Source: Laspinema palackyanum D2a
GTDB lineage: Bacteria; Cyanobacteriota; Cyanobacteriia; Cyanobacteriales; Laspinemataceae
DNA: 64,000 nt
Assembly: GCA_025370845.1 (NCBI GenBank)
Contig: JAMXFF010000001.1
Span: 124,001 to 188,000 of the forward strand
Reading direction: 5' to 3'
Numbering within the stretch: position 1 is the stretch's first letter; the number at the start of each line of letters is the position of its first letter. Under the pieces are notes generated by a model that was given only the letters and a program-made list of their open reading frames with translations, had not been told where the DNA came from and did no database searches. The translations under genes and the position numbers were made by a program. Shown in pieces: positions 36,423 through 44,747 of the stretch.

Positions 36423-36533
36423 ACTATAGCGGTTCGGTGGATTCATTATGTACTTTTCAAAGCCCCTCTCCCGTTCTGGGAGAGGGGTTTGGGGTGAGGG
36501 CGTATTCCTTATGGACATGAGAAACGCTATAAG
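36423..36533. repeat. MITE-like element E, copy 2
   Basis: ACTATAGC (36423-36430) and GCTATAAG (36526-36533) are imperfect inverted ends around a CCCCTCTCCCGTTCTGGGAG core. Element 48699-48867 has the same type of ends. Confidence 0.5.
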
Positions 36534-36674
36534 ATAACGACTGAAGTCGGGACGTTGAACTAAGAGAACGACTGATACCAAATCCGGTTGTAAAAAGTCG
36601 GTTTTCGGTTTTAGCCCGCGCAGGCGGGCTTTGTCCGTATAGCCTCCGGGCTTTAGCCTGCGGGTTTTTTTGGA

Positions 36675-36762
36675 TAACGACTGAAGTCGTTACTACGAAC
36701 TAAGAGAACGACTGAAGTCGTTACTACGAACTTGGATAACGCCTGAAGGCGTTACTACGAAC
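36675..36762 (+). repeat. Three tandem ACTACGAAC hairpin modules
   Basis: Two AACGACT-GA-AGTCGTT units and one AACGCCT-GA-AGGCGTT unit are each followed by ACTACGAAC (36675-36700, 36706-36731 and 36737-36762). Two variant units with the tail GGGACGTTGAACT lie at about 36400-36425 and 36536-36562. A GCCCGCGCAGGCGGGC hairpin lies at about 36615-36632. Confidence 0.7.
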
Positions 36763-36779
36763 TGGGAGAGGTGGGTTCT

Positions 36780-37463
36780 TCACTGTCTGCGGAGGCGGTA
36801 GTGTAAGAATACCTCGGCGTCAATGGTTTTGACTTCTAAGAGTTCTAGGCGGGGTGCGGTTTGAGTGGTAAATCCGCTGCCGTCTACGGGGGTGGGGGCG
36901 TTGGTGCCACCGATGAGGAGGGGACAGAGGGTGAGCCAGAGTTCATCGATGAGATCCTCTGCGAGTAAGGAGGCGACTAGGTTTCCTCCGCCTAGGATGG
37001 CTAATTTTTTGATGCCTAGGTTGGCGATTTGCTGGAAGGCATCGTGCCAGTCTACGCTACCGGAGGGGGTTTCGCTGATGAGAATTTTATCGAAGCCGGG
37101 ATCGTTGTACCAGAGTTCGGCACCGGCGCGGGTGGTGACTAACCAGCGGGGAACGGGTTGTTGAAATAGGGGGATGTGGCGCGGGAGGTTGCCGGTGGCA
37201 GAGGCGACGATTTGCACGGGTTGGGGGGGTTTTCCGGCTTGTTCGCGCTGACTAATTCGGTTGGGATCCACCACTCTCATGGCGGTATCTTTGACGCGGA
37301 AGGTTCCGGCACCTGTGATTACGGCATCGGCAGCGGCGACTTGTTGTTCTAAATGGTTTTTATCGGCGGGGGAACCGAAGAGGAGGGGCGATCGCAGGGA
37401 GTCGGAAATTTTGCCATCGGCACTCATGGCAAGAACTACGGTGGTTACAGGGCGATCGCTCAT
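36780..37463 (-). CDS. RibD C-terminal-domain reductase
   Basis: The 227-residue product is a stand-alone RibD_C/dihydrofolate-reductase-like protein: TTVVLAMSADGKISDS at the start, AAADAVITGAGTFRVKD, and LAILGGGNLVASLLAEDLIDELWLTLCPLLIGG toward the end. In riboflavin synthesis this domain reduces the pyrimidine ribosylamine with NADPH. No RibD deaminase domain is attached, so it could be RibD2-like or a reductase of another pteridine-like substrate. ATG 37463 is chosen; an in-frame TTG 37493 is less likely. A NUDIX gene lies 59 bp upstream on the same strand and may be cotranscribed. Confidence 0.85.
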   Translation of the reverse strand: MSDRPVTTVVLAMSADGKISDSLRSPLLFGSPADKNHLEQQVAAADAVITGAGTFRVKDTAMRVVDPNRISQREQAGKPPQPVQIVASATGNLPRHIPLFQQPVPRWLVTTRAGAELWYNDPGFDKILISETPSGSVDWHDAFQQIANLGIKKLAILGGGNLVASLLAEDLIDELWLTLCPLLIGGTNAPTPVDGSGFTTQTAPRLELLEVKTIDAEVFLHYRLRRQ

Positions 37464-37522
37464 GTTTCTCGGAATCAATAATAAGAGGGTCAATCTAGTT
37501 TAACTGACCCGGACTCCTGAGA

Positions 37523-37960
37523 TCACCTCAATAATCCCTCCTCCATAAACTTTAAAAAGATTTGTTGATGAGGTTCTCCCAGAGGGCGGACTTCACCGGC
37601 TTTTTCCGAATAGCGACTCCCGCGACGAATATCCTCCGGAGTCCAAAATCCCATATCCCATCCTTCATGCAGAACCAATTCTGCAATATTCACAGTCAAG
37701 GGAACATTAAAGACATGACGCACGACTTCTGGCGTTTCAAAACAACCGAACTCGGACACCTGTTTGGCTTCATAAGTAATTTCTTCCTGTAATTCTCGCC
37801 GCAAGGTTTCCAGAGGGAGTTCTCCGGGTTCGAGATGTCCTCCAAATAAACCCCAATATCCCGGATAGACGATGCCAGGTATATTGTCTCGCAGTTGCAA
37901 GAGAAACTGACCCTCCTGATGCAGGATTGCGAGGGCCACCTGAACAGGTTGATGATTCAT
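37523..37960 (-). CDS. NUDIX hydrolase
   Basis: The 145-residue single-domain protein has a full Nudix box, GGHLEPGELPLETLRRELQEEI, read as G-x5-E-x7-REx2EE with the metal-binding glutamates present. The N-terminal QVALAILHQEGQFLLQLRD strand matches the fold. The substrate, a nucleoside diphosphate linked to some other moiety, cannot be predicted. It may be cotranscribed with the RibD-like gene downstream. Confidence 0.9.
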   Translation of the reverse strand: MNHQPVQVALAILHQEGQFLLQLRDNIPGIVYPGYWGLFGGHLEPGELPLETLRRELQEEITYEAKQVSEFGCFETPEVVRHVFNVPLTVNIAELVLHEGWDMGFWTPEDIRRGSRYSEKAGEVRPLGEPHQQIFLKFMEEGLLR

Positions 37961-38618
37961 GGATTCTTTCTCCGGGTAAACTTTCAGGGGTTATTCTTCC
38001 CTAATATAAAAAAGGGATGATTCTATTGTGTCCTTTTGTGGAAGAATTTTCGGTATTTTATACCAGAGTCTTGTAGGATTTTAATTTTTTTAACCTGGGA
38101 ACGCCAGATACCATCGCACGGAAGCTAATTGAGTATCATGGAACACCCAGGTGATCCGGGTTTTCAACAGCGATCGGGCTATTTTAAACGCATCTATTTT
38201 CTAATCCTGATCAGGGTTTTCAGCAATCGTACAGTCCTAAACTATTCGGTTTTGCCGGTATTTTATGGATCCAATTAGCCCAAGGCGCTCTGTATTTGCA
38301 CTTAAAAATTTTGGGTAAATTTTAAATTATCCGTGTTTTCTCCTAAAGTTTTGGGCTAATAATTGGAACCATTATTCGGGTTTTTAAACTTATTTATTAA
38401 CCCCCATATCAGCAAAACAGAAAGATTGTACAGAGGATTTATTTTTCAACTTTTTGTAACAGAATGACTGATTTATTCTCCCCAAAACCAATTTTTTTAG
38501 CTAAAAGAGCCTAAAAATGATTCCCCTCATTTTTAAGGCATCAGTCTAGGAAAGCCGGGGGATATCAACTGCATTCTATACCAACTGCCTACCGGATGAA
38601 AGAGTCAAAATTTACCCC
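37961..38618. other. Long AT-rich intergenic region upstream of amiC paralogues
   Basis: This 658-bp stretch between divergent genes has no recognised gene or inverted-repeat family. It contains TTTTGTAACAG (38452-38462), which recurs before the second amidase gene. It may hold a long leader or several promoters. Confidence 0.45.
38452..38462 (+). promoter_or_regulatory. Shared 11-bp motif before amiC paralogue 1
   Basis: TTTTGTAACAG occurs here, 156 bp before ATG 38619, and again at 40600-40610, before the second amidase gene. Confidence 0.3.
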
Positions 38619-40547
38619 ATGTATTCTTTTCCGGGAGGCGAATGGGGGCATCAGAAACCTGCGTACAGTCGTTTGCTAGAGATTACTAAGGTGACCCAAC
38701 AATTAGATTTGATTCCGAGTCCAAACCGTCCGAGCAAAACCGGAAAATTGCGGTTTTTGCTAGTGGTTTTAGCGATCGCCGCCTCGATTTTCGCCGCATC
38801 TCCTGCCGTCGCTGCGCGGTTAGACTCTTGGCGGTTTGAGCGCGATCGCAACCAACTCAACTTTAGAACTACCGGAAACGTCCAACCCAAAGCACAACTG
38901 CTGTCTAATCCTACCCGATTAATTATCGACCTACCCGGGACCCGATTAGGCCGGACTACGGTGCGAGAACGGGTCGGGGGAACCATTCGCGAAATTCGGA
39001 TTGGGCAGTTTGAACGTCAAACCAGTCGAATTGTCGTAGAACTCGCCGAAGGCTATACCCTCAACCCGGATCAAATTCAATTTAGAGGCAGTTCCCCGAG
39101 TCAGTGGACGGTGCAACTCCCCACCCCACAGCGGGAAGTCGCCATCTCACCCACTCAAACCCCCGTCCCCCCGCCTCCAGCGGTTACCGTCAACAGCACC
39201 CTCCTTCAAGGAATTGAGGTCCTAGATGAAGGGTTTATTTTGCGAACTTCGGGACCCACCCCGGAAATTGACCTGAGATGGAGTACCGATCGCACCTGGG
39301 TGACCCTCGACCTTCCCGAAGTCAAACTCTCCCCCGAAATCACCGAACGGATCATGACCGTCGATCGCCTCGGTGTTAACCGCTTAGAAGCGATTCAAAT
39401 CTCCGATTCCCCCCTGTTGTCCCGAGTCTTGCTGAACTTAAACGACACCCGTCGCAACTGGCAAGCGCAAGTTACCGACCTTGGGGAGGTCGTGATTTGG
39501 CCCGAAGGAGAAACCCCCCCCAGTTCCTCCAGTCTCCCCTCTTTAGCCACAATTCAGTCCGTGGAACTGTCAAATGATGGGACATCGGTTGTCGTGAATA
39601 GCGATCGCCCGGTGGGATACAAAACCGAATGGGATATCGAGACCCTCGCCTATAAAATCACCCTATTTTCATCCCAACTGGCCGAAGCCCCTCGGGAATT
39701 GAGAACCCCTTCCCAATCCTCCCTGTTATGGGTGCGGACTATTGAGGAAGACCCAGAAACCGTCGTCGTCCTCGTGCAACCCGCCGCCGGAATTCGAGTG
39801 GGGGAAATCAGTCAACCCACTGGGAAGCAACTTCAGGTGCGGTTGCAACCCGAGAGCATTCCCGAGGCTCCAGTCCAGACGCCCCCAGTTGTTGCTGTTG
39901 GCGAGAGGAGTCTGCCGATCGCCGTTCCACCGCCAACTACCTCCACTCCGGCCCCTCCCACCCCAACTCCCGCCCCTTCCACTCCCCGAGTGCCAACAAC
40001 CAGCCGCCGGGTGGTGGTGATTGATGCCGGACATGGAGGCCGAGACCCCGGTGCTGTGGGCATTGGCGGGTTACGAGAGAAAGAAGTTGTCTTAGATATT
40101 TCCCGACAAGTCTCGGAAATTTTAGAGCGAAATGGGGTAACCGTTGTGATGACAAGGCAAGACGATCGCACCCTTGATTTAGCCCCCAGAACCCAATTGG
40201 CAAATCGCGTCAATGCTAATTTATTTGTCAGCATTCATGCCAATGCAATTAATATGTCCCGGCCCGATGTGAATGGGTTAGAGACTTATTATTTCAGTAG
40301 CGGGCAGCGGTTAGCTCAGAGCATTCACCGGAGTATGTTGCGTTCTTTTAGTAATATGCGCGATCGCGGCGTCCGACGGGCCCGATTTTATGTATTGCGC
40401 CATACCAATATGCCCGCCGTTTTAGTCGAAACCGGCTTTGTCACAGGGCGCGATGATGCCCGAATGCTGGCCAATCCAACAGAGCGAACACGCATGGCCG
40501 AGGCGATCGCTCAAGGAATCTTACAGTATATTCGTGAGGGTCGTTAA
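38619..40547 (+). CDS. AMIN-domain N-acetylmuramoyl-L-alanine amidase (AmiC paralogue 1)
   Basis: This periplasmic zinc amidase is predicted to cleave septal peptidoglycan. The 642-residue protein has a signal region with its hydrophobic core near residues 46-62 (LRFLLVVLAIAASIF) and an AMIN domain (LDSWRFERDRNQLNFRTTG to QWTVQLP). Two further AMIN-like beta repeats (ILRTSGPTPEIDLRWSTDRT and SVELSNDGTSVVVNSDRPV) and a Pro/Thr-rich linker follow. The C-terminal Amidase_3 domain has H472 (DAGHGG), E489 (REKEV), H540 (SIHANA) and E604 (VETGF). In heterocystous cyanobacteria, adjacent amiC1-amiC2 genes make septal nanopores; the same tandem arrangement is seen here. About 45 residues precede the hydrophobic core, so the start is uncertain. 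Confidence 0.93.
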   Translation: MYSFPGGEWGHQKPAYSRLLEITKVTQQLDLIPSPNRPSKTGKLRFLLVVLAIAASIFAASPAVAARLDSWRFERDRNQLNFRTTGNVQPKAQLLSNPTRLIIDLPGTRLGRTTVRERVGGTIREIRIGQFERQTSRIVVELAEGYTLNPDQIQFRGSSPSQWTVQLPTPQREVAISPTQTPVPPPPAVTVNSTLLQGIEVLDEGFILRTSGPTPEIDLRWSTDRTWVTLDLPEVKLSPEITERIMTVDRLGVNRLEAIQISDSPLLSRVLLNLNDTRRNWQAQVTDLGEVVIWPEGETPPSSSSLPSLATIQSVELSNDGTSVVVNSDRPVGYKTEWDIETLAYKITLFSSQLAEAPRELRTPSQSSLLWVRTIEEDPETVVVLVQPAAGIRVGEISQPTGKQLQVRLQPESIPEAPVQTPPVVAVGERSLPIAVPPPTTSTPAPPTPTPAPSTPRVPTTSRRVVVIDAGHGGRDPGAVGIGGLREKEVVLDISRQVSEILERNGVTVVMTRQDDRTLDLAPRTQLANRVNANLFVSIHANAINMSRPDVNGLETYYFSSGQRLAQSIHRSMLRSFSNMRDRGVRRARFYVLRHTNMPAVLVETGFVTGRDDARMLANPTERTRMAEAIAQGILQYIREGR

Positions 40548-40599
40548 ACTGCAAAAGGGGTAAATCCAGGGGCTGAACAAATAAATCAGGGCTTTCATC

Positions 40600-40648
40600 T
40601 TTTGTAACAGCCTATGCTATACTTCGGACATTCTTAACTTTTGTTAAG
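40600..40648 (+). promoter_or_regulatory. Candidate promoter region of amiC paralogue 2
   Basis: TTTTGTAACAG (40600-40610) is followed by an extended -10 box TGCTATACT (40615-40623) and an inverted repeat CTTAAC-TTTT-GTTAAG (40633-40648) that could bind a regulator. The gene may thus have its own promoter as well as reading from paralogue 1. Confidence 0.45.
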
Positions 40649-40754
40649 ATAGCGACAAATGTCATGACAAATAAAGTCGGCTCCCCGCAGCAAACCTGCT
40701 CAAGAAACATTAATGGGTGCAATGCTTTCAAGAATAGCGAGGGAGCCTCAAATC

Positions 40755-42623
40755 ATGCGTAGAGTTGGCAAGCAGAGTATGAAAGTGACCCCATCCATCG
40801 ATTTCCCCTATCGTCAAATCAGCCCATTGAGAAAAGCTAAACTCCAAAACTGGATACTCCCGAGTCTGATCAGCGCATTTCTGTTAGCCGCTCCCCCTGT
40901 GGAAGCGGCTCAACTAGAAACTTGGCGGTTTGAGTCCGATCGCAACCAACTCTCGTTTACAACCACAGGCGGGGTGCAACCCACCGCTCAACTGTTGTCA
41001 AATCCAACGCGATTGGTGATAGACCTGCCCGGTACCACCCTAGGGCGTCAGAGTGTGACTCAGCCGGTAGGGGGAACGATTCGCGAAATTCGCGTGGGAC
41101 AATTTAACAATCAAACCAGCCGAATTGTGGTGGAATTGGCCGCAGGTTATACCCTCGACCCCCAACAAGTCGAAGTCAAGGGCAATTCCTCCAACCAATG
41201 GACCGTCCAAATACCAGACCCCCACACCGCTGGAACCCAAATCGCCCAGGGTTCATCTGGTGGTCGGTCCGATTCTCCCTCCCCCCTAGCTGCAACCGGA
41301 GCAAACACCTTTTTACAAGAGGTGGAGATTAAAGATGAAGGCTTTATTTTTCACACCAATGGTGCTATCCCAACGGTAGAACTTAACCAAGGCAGTAATG
41401 GGACTTGGGTAAACGTAGACCTCCCGGGGGTGACCCTCTCTCCGGACCTAGAACGACGGGTTAGGAATGTCGATCGCCTCGGGGTCAATCAACTGCAATT
41501 GGTGCAAGCATCCACTGCACCCCCCTTGACTCGGGCAATTTTGACCTTAACTGAAACCGATACAAATTGGCAGGCACAGGTCAGCGAGCAAGGCCAGGTC
41601 CTCGTCTGGCCCGAAGGAGAAAAGCCCCCCCAAGTCACCGCTCAAGCTACATCAGGATTAGCCACCATTCAAGGCATCGAACTGGTTGGCAATCAAGTCG
41701 TGGTCAAGGCTGATCGCACCCTGAACTACAACACCGAATGGGACCAAAAAACCCTCGCCTATCGGTTGACCCTATACTCCTCCCACCTGGGAAATGATGT
41801 CAACCGCTTACAACCAGAACGGGGTTCCTCGGTGTTATGGGTCCGTCCCACTCAGGAAGACCCGGAAACCGTCGTGGTTTTGGTCCAACCCGCTGCTGGT
41901 GTGCGAGTCTCTGGGGTTGAGCAACAATCCGGCGATCGCCTCGCCATCCAGTTAGAAACCACCGAGATTGTCACCACGGATCCCAATGCTCAGGTGATTC
42001 CCATCAGCAATCCCGACTCTCCCGCTACCGTATCCCCGGAAAATCAGCTACAGTCAGACATTCCTCCCATCCCTGCCGGACGAATTGCTGTAGTTATCGA
42101 TGCTGGACATGGGGGTAGCGACCCCGGTGCCGTCGGCATTGGGGGAATCCAAGAGAAAGAAATAGTTCTGGATATCTCCCATCAAGTTTCCGAAATTCTG
42201 GAACGAGAGGGAATTACCGCAATTATGACGCGGCAGGACGATCGCACCATTGACCTAGCCCCTCGGGTCCAGTTAGCCAATCGGGTGAATGCCAATTTAT
42301 TTGTCAGCATTCATGCCAATGCAATTAGTATGGCCCGTCCAGAAGTCAATGGATTAGAGACTTATTATTATGCCAGTGGTCGGAATTTGGCCCAGGCGAT
42401 TCAAAATAGTATGCTCCAGGATTTCTCTTCCATGCCCAACCGGGGAGTCAAACAGGCGCGGTTCTATGTGTTGCGCCATACCAGTATGCCTGCGGTTTTG
42501 GTGGAAGTTGGGTTCGTGACGGGTCGCGATGATGTTCAGATTTTGTCCGATGCGGCACAACGAACCCGCATGGCCGAGGCGATCGCCCGGGGCATTTTAA
42601 ATTATGTTCGCACGAATCGTTAA
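40755..42623 (+). CDS. AMIN-domain N-acetylmuramoyl-L-alanine amidase (AmiC paralogue 2)
   Basis: This is a second periplasmic amidase with the same plan as the preceding gene: signal region with a hydrophobic core (WILPSLISAFLLAA), three AMIN-like segments (the first is LETWRFESDRNQLSFTTTG) and C-terminal Amidase_3. The last shows DAGHGGSDPGAVGIGG, QEKEIVLDIS, SIHANAIS and LVEVGFVTG. The Amidase_3 domains of the two are nearly collinear while the middle parts have diverged. ATG 40755, nine bases after GGGAG, gives 622 residues; in-frame ATGs at 40713 and 40779 are alternatives. Confidence 0.93.
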   Translation: MRRVGKQSMKVTPSIDFPYRQISPLRKAKLQNWILPSLISAFLLAAPPVEAAQLETWRFESDRNQLSFTTTGGVQPTAQLLSNPTRLVIDLPGTTLGRQSVTQPVGGTIREIRVGQFNNQTSRIVVELAAGYTLDPQQVEVKGNSSNQWTVQIPDPHTAGTQIAQGSSGGRSDSPSPLAATGANTFLQEVEIKDEGFIFHTNGAIPTVELNQGSNGTWVNVDLPGVTLSPDLERRVRNVDRLGVNQLQLVQASTAPPLTRAILTLTETDTNWQAQVSEQGQVLVWPEGEKPPQVTAQATSGLATIQGIELVGNQVVVKADRTLNYNTEWDQKTLAYRLTLYSSHLGNDVNRLQPERGSSVLWVRPTQEDPETVVVLVQPAAGVRVSGVEQQSGDRLAIQLETTEIVTTDPNAQVIPISNPDSPATVSPENQLQSDIPPIPAGRIAVVIDAGHGGSDPGAVGIGGIQEKEIVLDISHQVSEILEREGITAIMTRQDDRTIDLAPRVQLANRVNANLFVSIHANAISMARPEVNGLETYYYASGRNLAQAIQNSMLQDFSSMPNRGVKQARFYVLRHTSMPAVLVEVGFVTGRDDVQILSDAAQRTRMAEAIARGILNYVRTNR

Positions 42624-42757
42624 ATTTTAACCCGCACCCTTTAGGGTGGGGCTATACGGATTGAGAGGAGCCATGCCCGATAGGGCTATAGCCCGTGCAG
42701 GCGGGCTACTCCACGAGTTTTTTGCTATTTGCCACAAATTTCCCACAGACAGAAACC

Positions 42758-42890
42758 GGCCGCCAATCGTTCAAACGATTGGCGGCCTAACAGCGTGTAT
42801 TCGTCTAAAGACGACTGAAAGTCTTATCCCGTGGTGTTTTTAGTCGTTTTTAACCGAATGCACGCTATTAGCTGGGGGTTTTAACCCCCA
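42758..42890 (-). repeat. Structured repeat D, copy 4
   Basis: The outer box is GGCCGCCAATCG..CGATTGGCGGCC, then TAACAGC. GCGTGTATTCG pairs with CGAATGCACGC around the core GAAAGTCTTATCCCGTGGTG, then a GGGGGTTTTAACCCCC box. Read on the minus strand the core matches the 8095-8220 copy (ACACCAC.GGATAAGACTT) although all stems differ. Confidence 0.6.
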
Positions 42891-43004
42891 TCGGTCCCGA
42901 GGAGACCCGGATTTATCATGATTCTCGCTTCAGAATGTTTAAGTTTCATGAAAATTACGGGTAAAAGTTTACAATAGTTACAGACATAGCAGGGAGAAAC
43001 CGTA

Positions 43005-43697
43005 ATGGCTGCCAATCAGGGAGATATTGATATTGCTCCGCTTATCGATCATTCCCTACTCAATCCCACTGCTACCCTAAAACAGGTAGAGCAGTGGTGT
43101 GAAGAAGCAGACCGATTCAAATTTGCCTCGGTTTGCGTGTATCCCGCTTACGTTCGTCAAGCGACTAACTACCTTCACGGCAAGAGTCCCAAAGTTTGCA
43201 CTGTGATTGGCTTTCCCACCGGAGGCAGCACCTCAGCGACCAAGCTGTATGAAGCCCAAGAAGCCGTAGACAATGGAGCCACGGAACTGGATGTGGTGAT
43301 CAATATTGGCTGGCTTAAAGCGGGGAAAAATAACGACGTCCATGATGAGATTGCGGCGATTTGTGATAAGACGGATCGACCCGTGAAAGCGATTCTGGAA
43401 ACGAACCTGCTGAGTGATGAAGAGAAGCGAGTAGCGGCGGAGATTTGCATGGATGCCGGGGTTGCTTATTTAAAAACCTGTACCGGATTTGCCGGTGGCG
43501 CGACTGTTGCTGACGTGGAACTGCTCAAGAAAATCGGTCGAGGACAGGTGGGAGTTAAGGCATCGGGAGGAATCCGTACTGTAGACCAAGCGATTGATTT
43601 AATCATTGCCGGTGCGACTCGCTTAGGGACTTCTTGGGGGCCTCATTTTTTGGGTTTATCCTCCCCTGGGGATGCCGAGTCAAACGAGGACCGATGA
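43005..43697 (+). CDS. deoC: Deoxyribose-phosphate aldolase
   Basis: This cytoplasmic class I aldolase splits 2-deoxyribose-5-phosphate into glyceraldehyde-3-phosphate and acetaldehyde in nucleoside salvage. The 230-residue protein has [31 protein letters not shown], the [14 protein letters not shown] segment, the Schiff-base lysine in AYLKTCTGF and [17 protein letters not shown] lies eight bases before ATG 43005. recO follows 48 bp downstream in the same direction, so the two may be cotranscribed. A CNT nucleoside transporter elsewhere in the window (13911-15347) could feed the same salvage route. Confidence 0.96.
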   Translation: MAANQGDIDIAPLIDHSLLNPTATLKQVEQWCEEADRFKFASVCVYPAYVRQATNYLHGKSPKVCTVIGFPTGGSTSATKLYEAQEAVDNGATELDVVINIGWLKAGKNNDVHDEIAAICDKTDRPVKAILETNLLSDEEKRVAAEICMDAGVAYLKTCTGFAGGATVADVELLKKIGRGQVGVKASGGIRTVDQAIDLIIAGATRLGTSWGPHFLGLSSPGDAESNEDR

Positions 43698-43745
43698 CCG
43701 ATCGCAACTGCCCAACTCAGGTCCCTCTAACGAGAAGCAAACAAC

Positions 43746-44669
43746 ATGAGTCGAACGTACAAAGCCACAGGTATCAATCTCAAAAGCATCCCCCTGGGTG
43801 AATCCGACCGGATTCTAACAATTTTGACCCGGGAATGTGGTTTGATTCGGGCAGTGGCACCGGGAGTTCGCCAACCCAAGTCTAAGTTAGGGGGACGGGC
43901 GGGATTATTTGTGGTGAATGAGTTGGTGCTGACTCAGGGGCGATCGCTCGATCGCATCAACCAAGCTGAAACCCTGGAATCCTATCCTGGTTTGAGCAAA
44001 GATTTGGGCAAACTGACTGCTGGACAATATTTGGCGGAATTAGCACTCTGCCAAGCCCTCAGTGACCAACCTCAAGAAGAATTATTTAGTTTACTGAGTG
44101 AACATTTGAGTCGAATTGAGGGGTTGAGCATGGTAGGCGATCGGCCCAGTACCACGCAAGTTCTTCCCTTACTCACCCAGGGAATTTATCACTTACTGGC
44201 TTTAGGGGGAATTGCTCCCCAAGTTCATGCCTGTTGCCTGACTCAACGCTCGGTGACTCCAGATTTTCAGTCTTTAAACTGGCGAGTTGGCTTTAGTACC
44301 AGTGCCGGGGGAATCGTGAGTTTAGGCAGCGAAAATCGTCCTAAAAATTCCGGTGCTAGACCTAAACCAGACCCCAGTAATCGCTCATCTCCCTCGGTTC
44401 AGACCCAGACTCTCCCCCGAAAGGTCGATCGCCAATTAAATGCCGTTGAGTTAGCGATTCTACAACAACTGACTGCTGCCGAACTCCCTCACGAAACTCA
44501 CCTAAATTTACAGATCCAAGGCATGATGGGTGAGCGGCCATCGGTTGATCAAGTGTGGGTCTCGATTGAACATCTGTTACGGCATTATGCCCAGTATCAT
44601 TACGGTCAATCGATTCGCTCTGCTACTTTAATGGATACCTATATCCATTCAGCGAGGGCAAGTTTTTAA
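43746..44669 (+). CDS. recO: DNA repair protein RecO
   Basis: RecO anneals single strands and loads RecA with RecR in recombinational repair. The 307-residue product has the N-terminal OB-fold domain (MSRTYKATGINLKSIPLGESDRILTILT, then KLGGRAGLF and LDRINQAETLESYPGL) and a helical C-terminal domain (YLAELALCQALSDQPQEELF). A polar insertion (about residues 195-235: SLGSENRPKNSGARPKPDPSN) makes it longer than Escherichia coli RecO, and the zinc-cysteine cluster of some RecO proteins is not evident. Confidence 0.92.
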   Translation: MSRTYKATGINLKSIPLGESDRILTILTRECGLIRAVAPGVRQPKSKLGGRAGLFVVNELVLTQGRSLDRINQAETLESYPGLSKDLGKLTAGQYLAELALCQALSDQPQEELFSLLSEHLSRIEGLSMVGDRPSTTQVLPLLTQGIYHLLALGGIAPQVHACCLTQRSVTPDFQSLNWRVGFSTSAGGIVSLGSENRPKNSGARPKPDPSNRSSPSVQTQTLPRKVDRQLNAVELAILQQLTAAELPHETHLNLQIQGMMGERPSVDQVWVSIEHLLRHYAQYHYGQSIRSATLMDTYIHSARASF

Positions 44670-44747
44670 CTTTCCCGTTAATCCCTGAACTCATAAACAT
44701 TTGTCCCTGAAACTCATTCAAAATAGCCGATTTTAACCTTACCCATA

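Noticed and set aside
36399-36762. CRISPR-like spaced repeats
   Set aside because: The units are hairpin modules with irregular, very short spacing and no spacers of constant length; no cas gene is nearby.
42646-42843. 65-codon plus-strand frame after the second amidase
   Set aside because: Overlaps structured repeat D and lacks any conserved feature.
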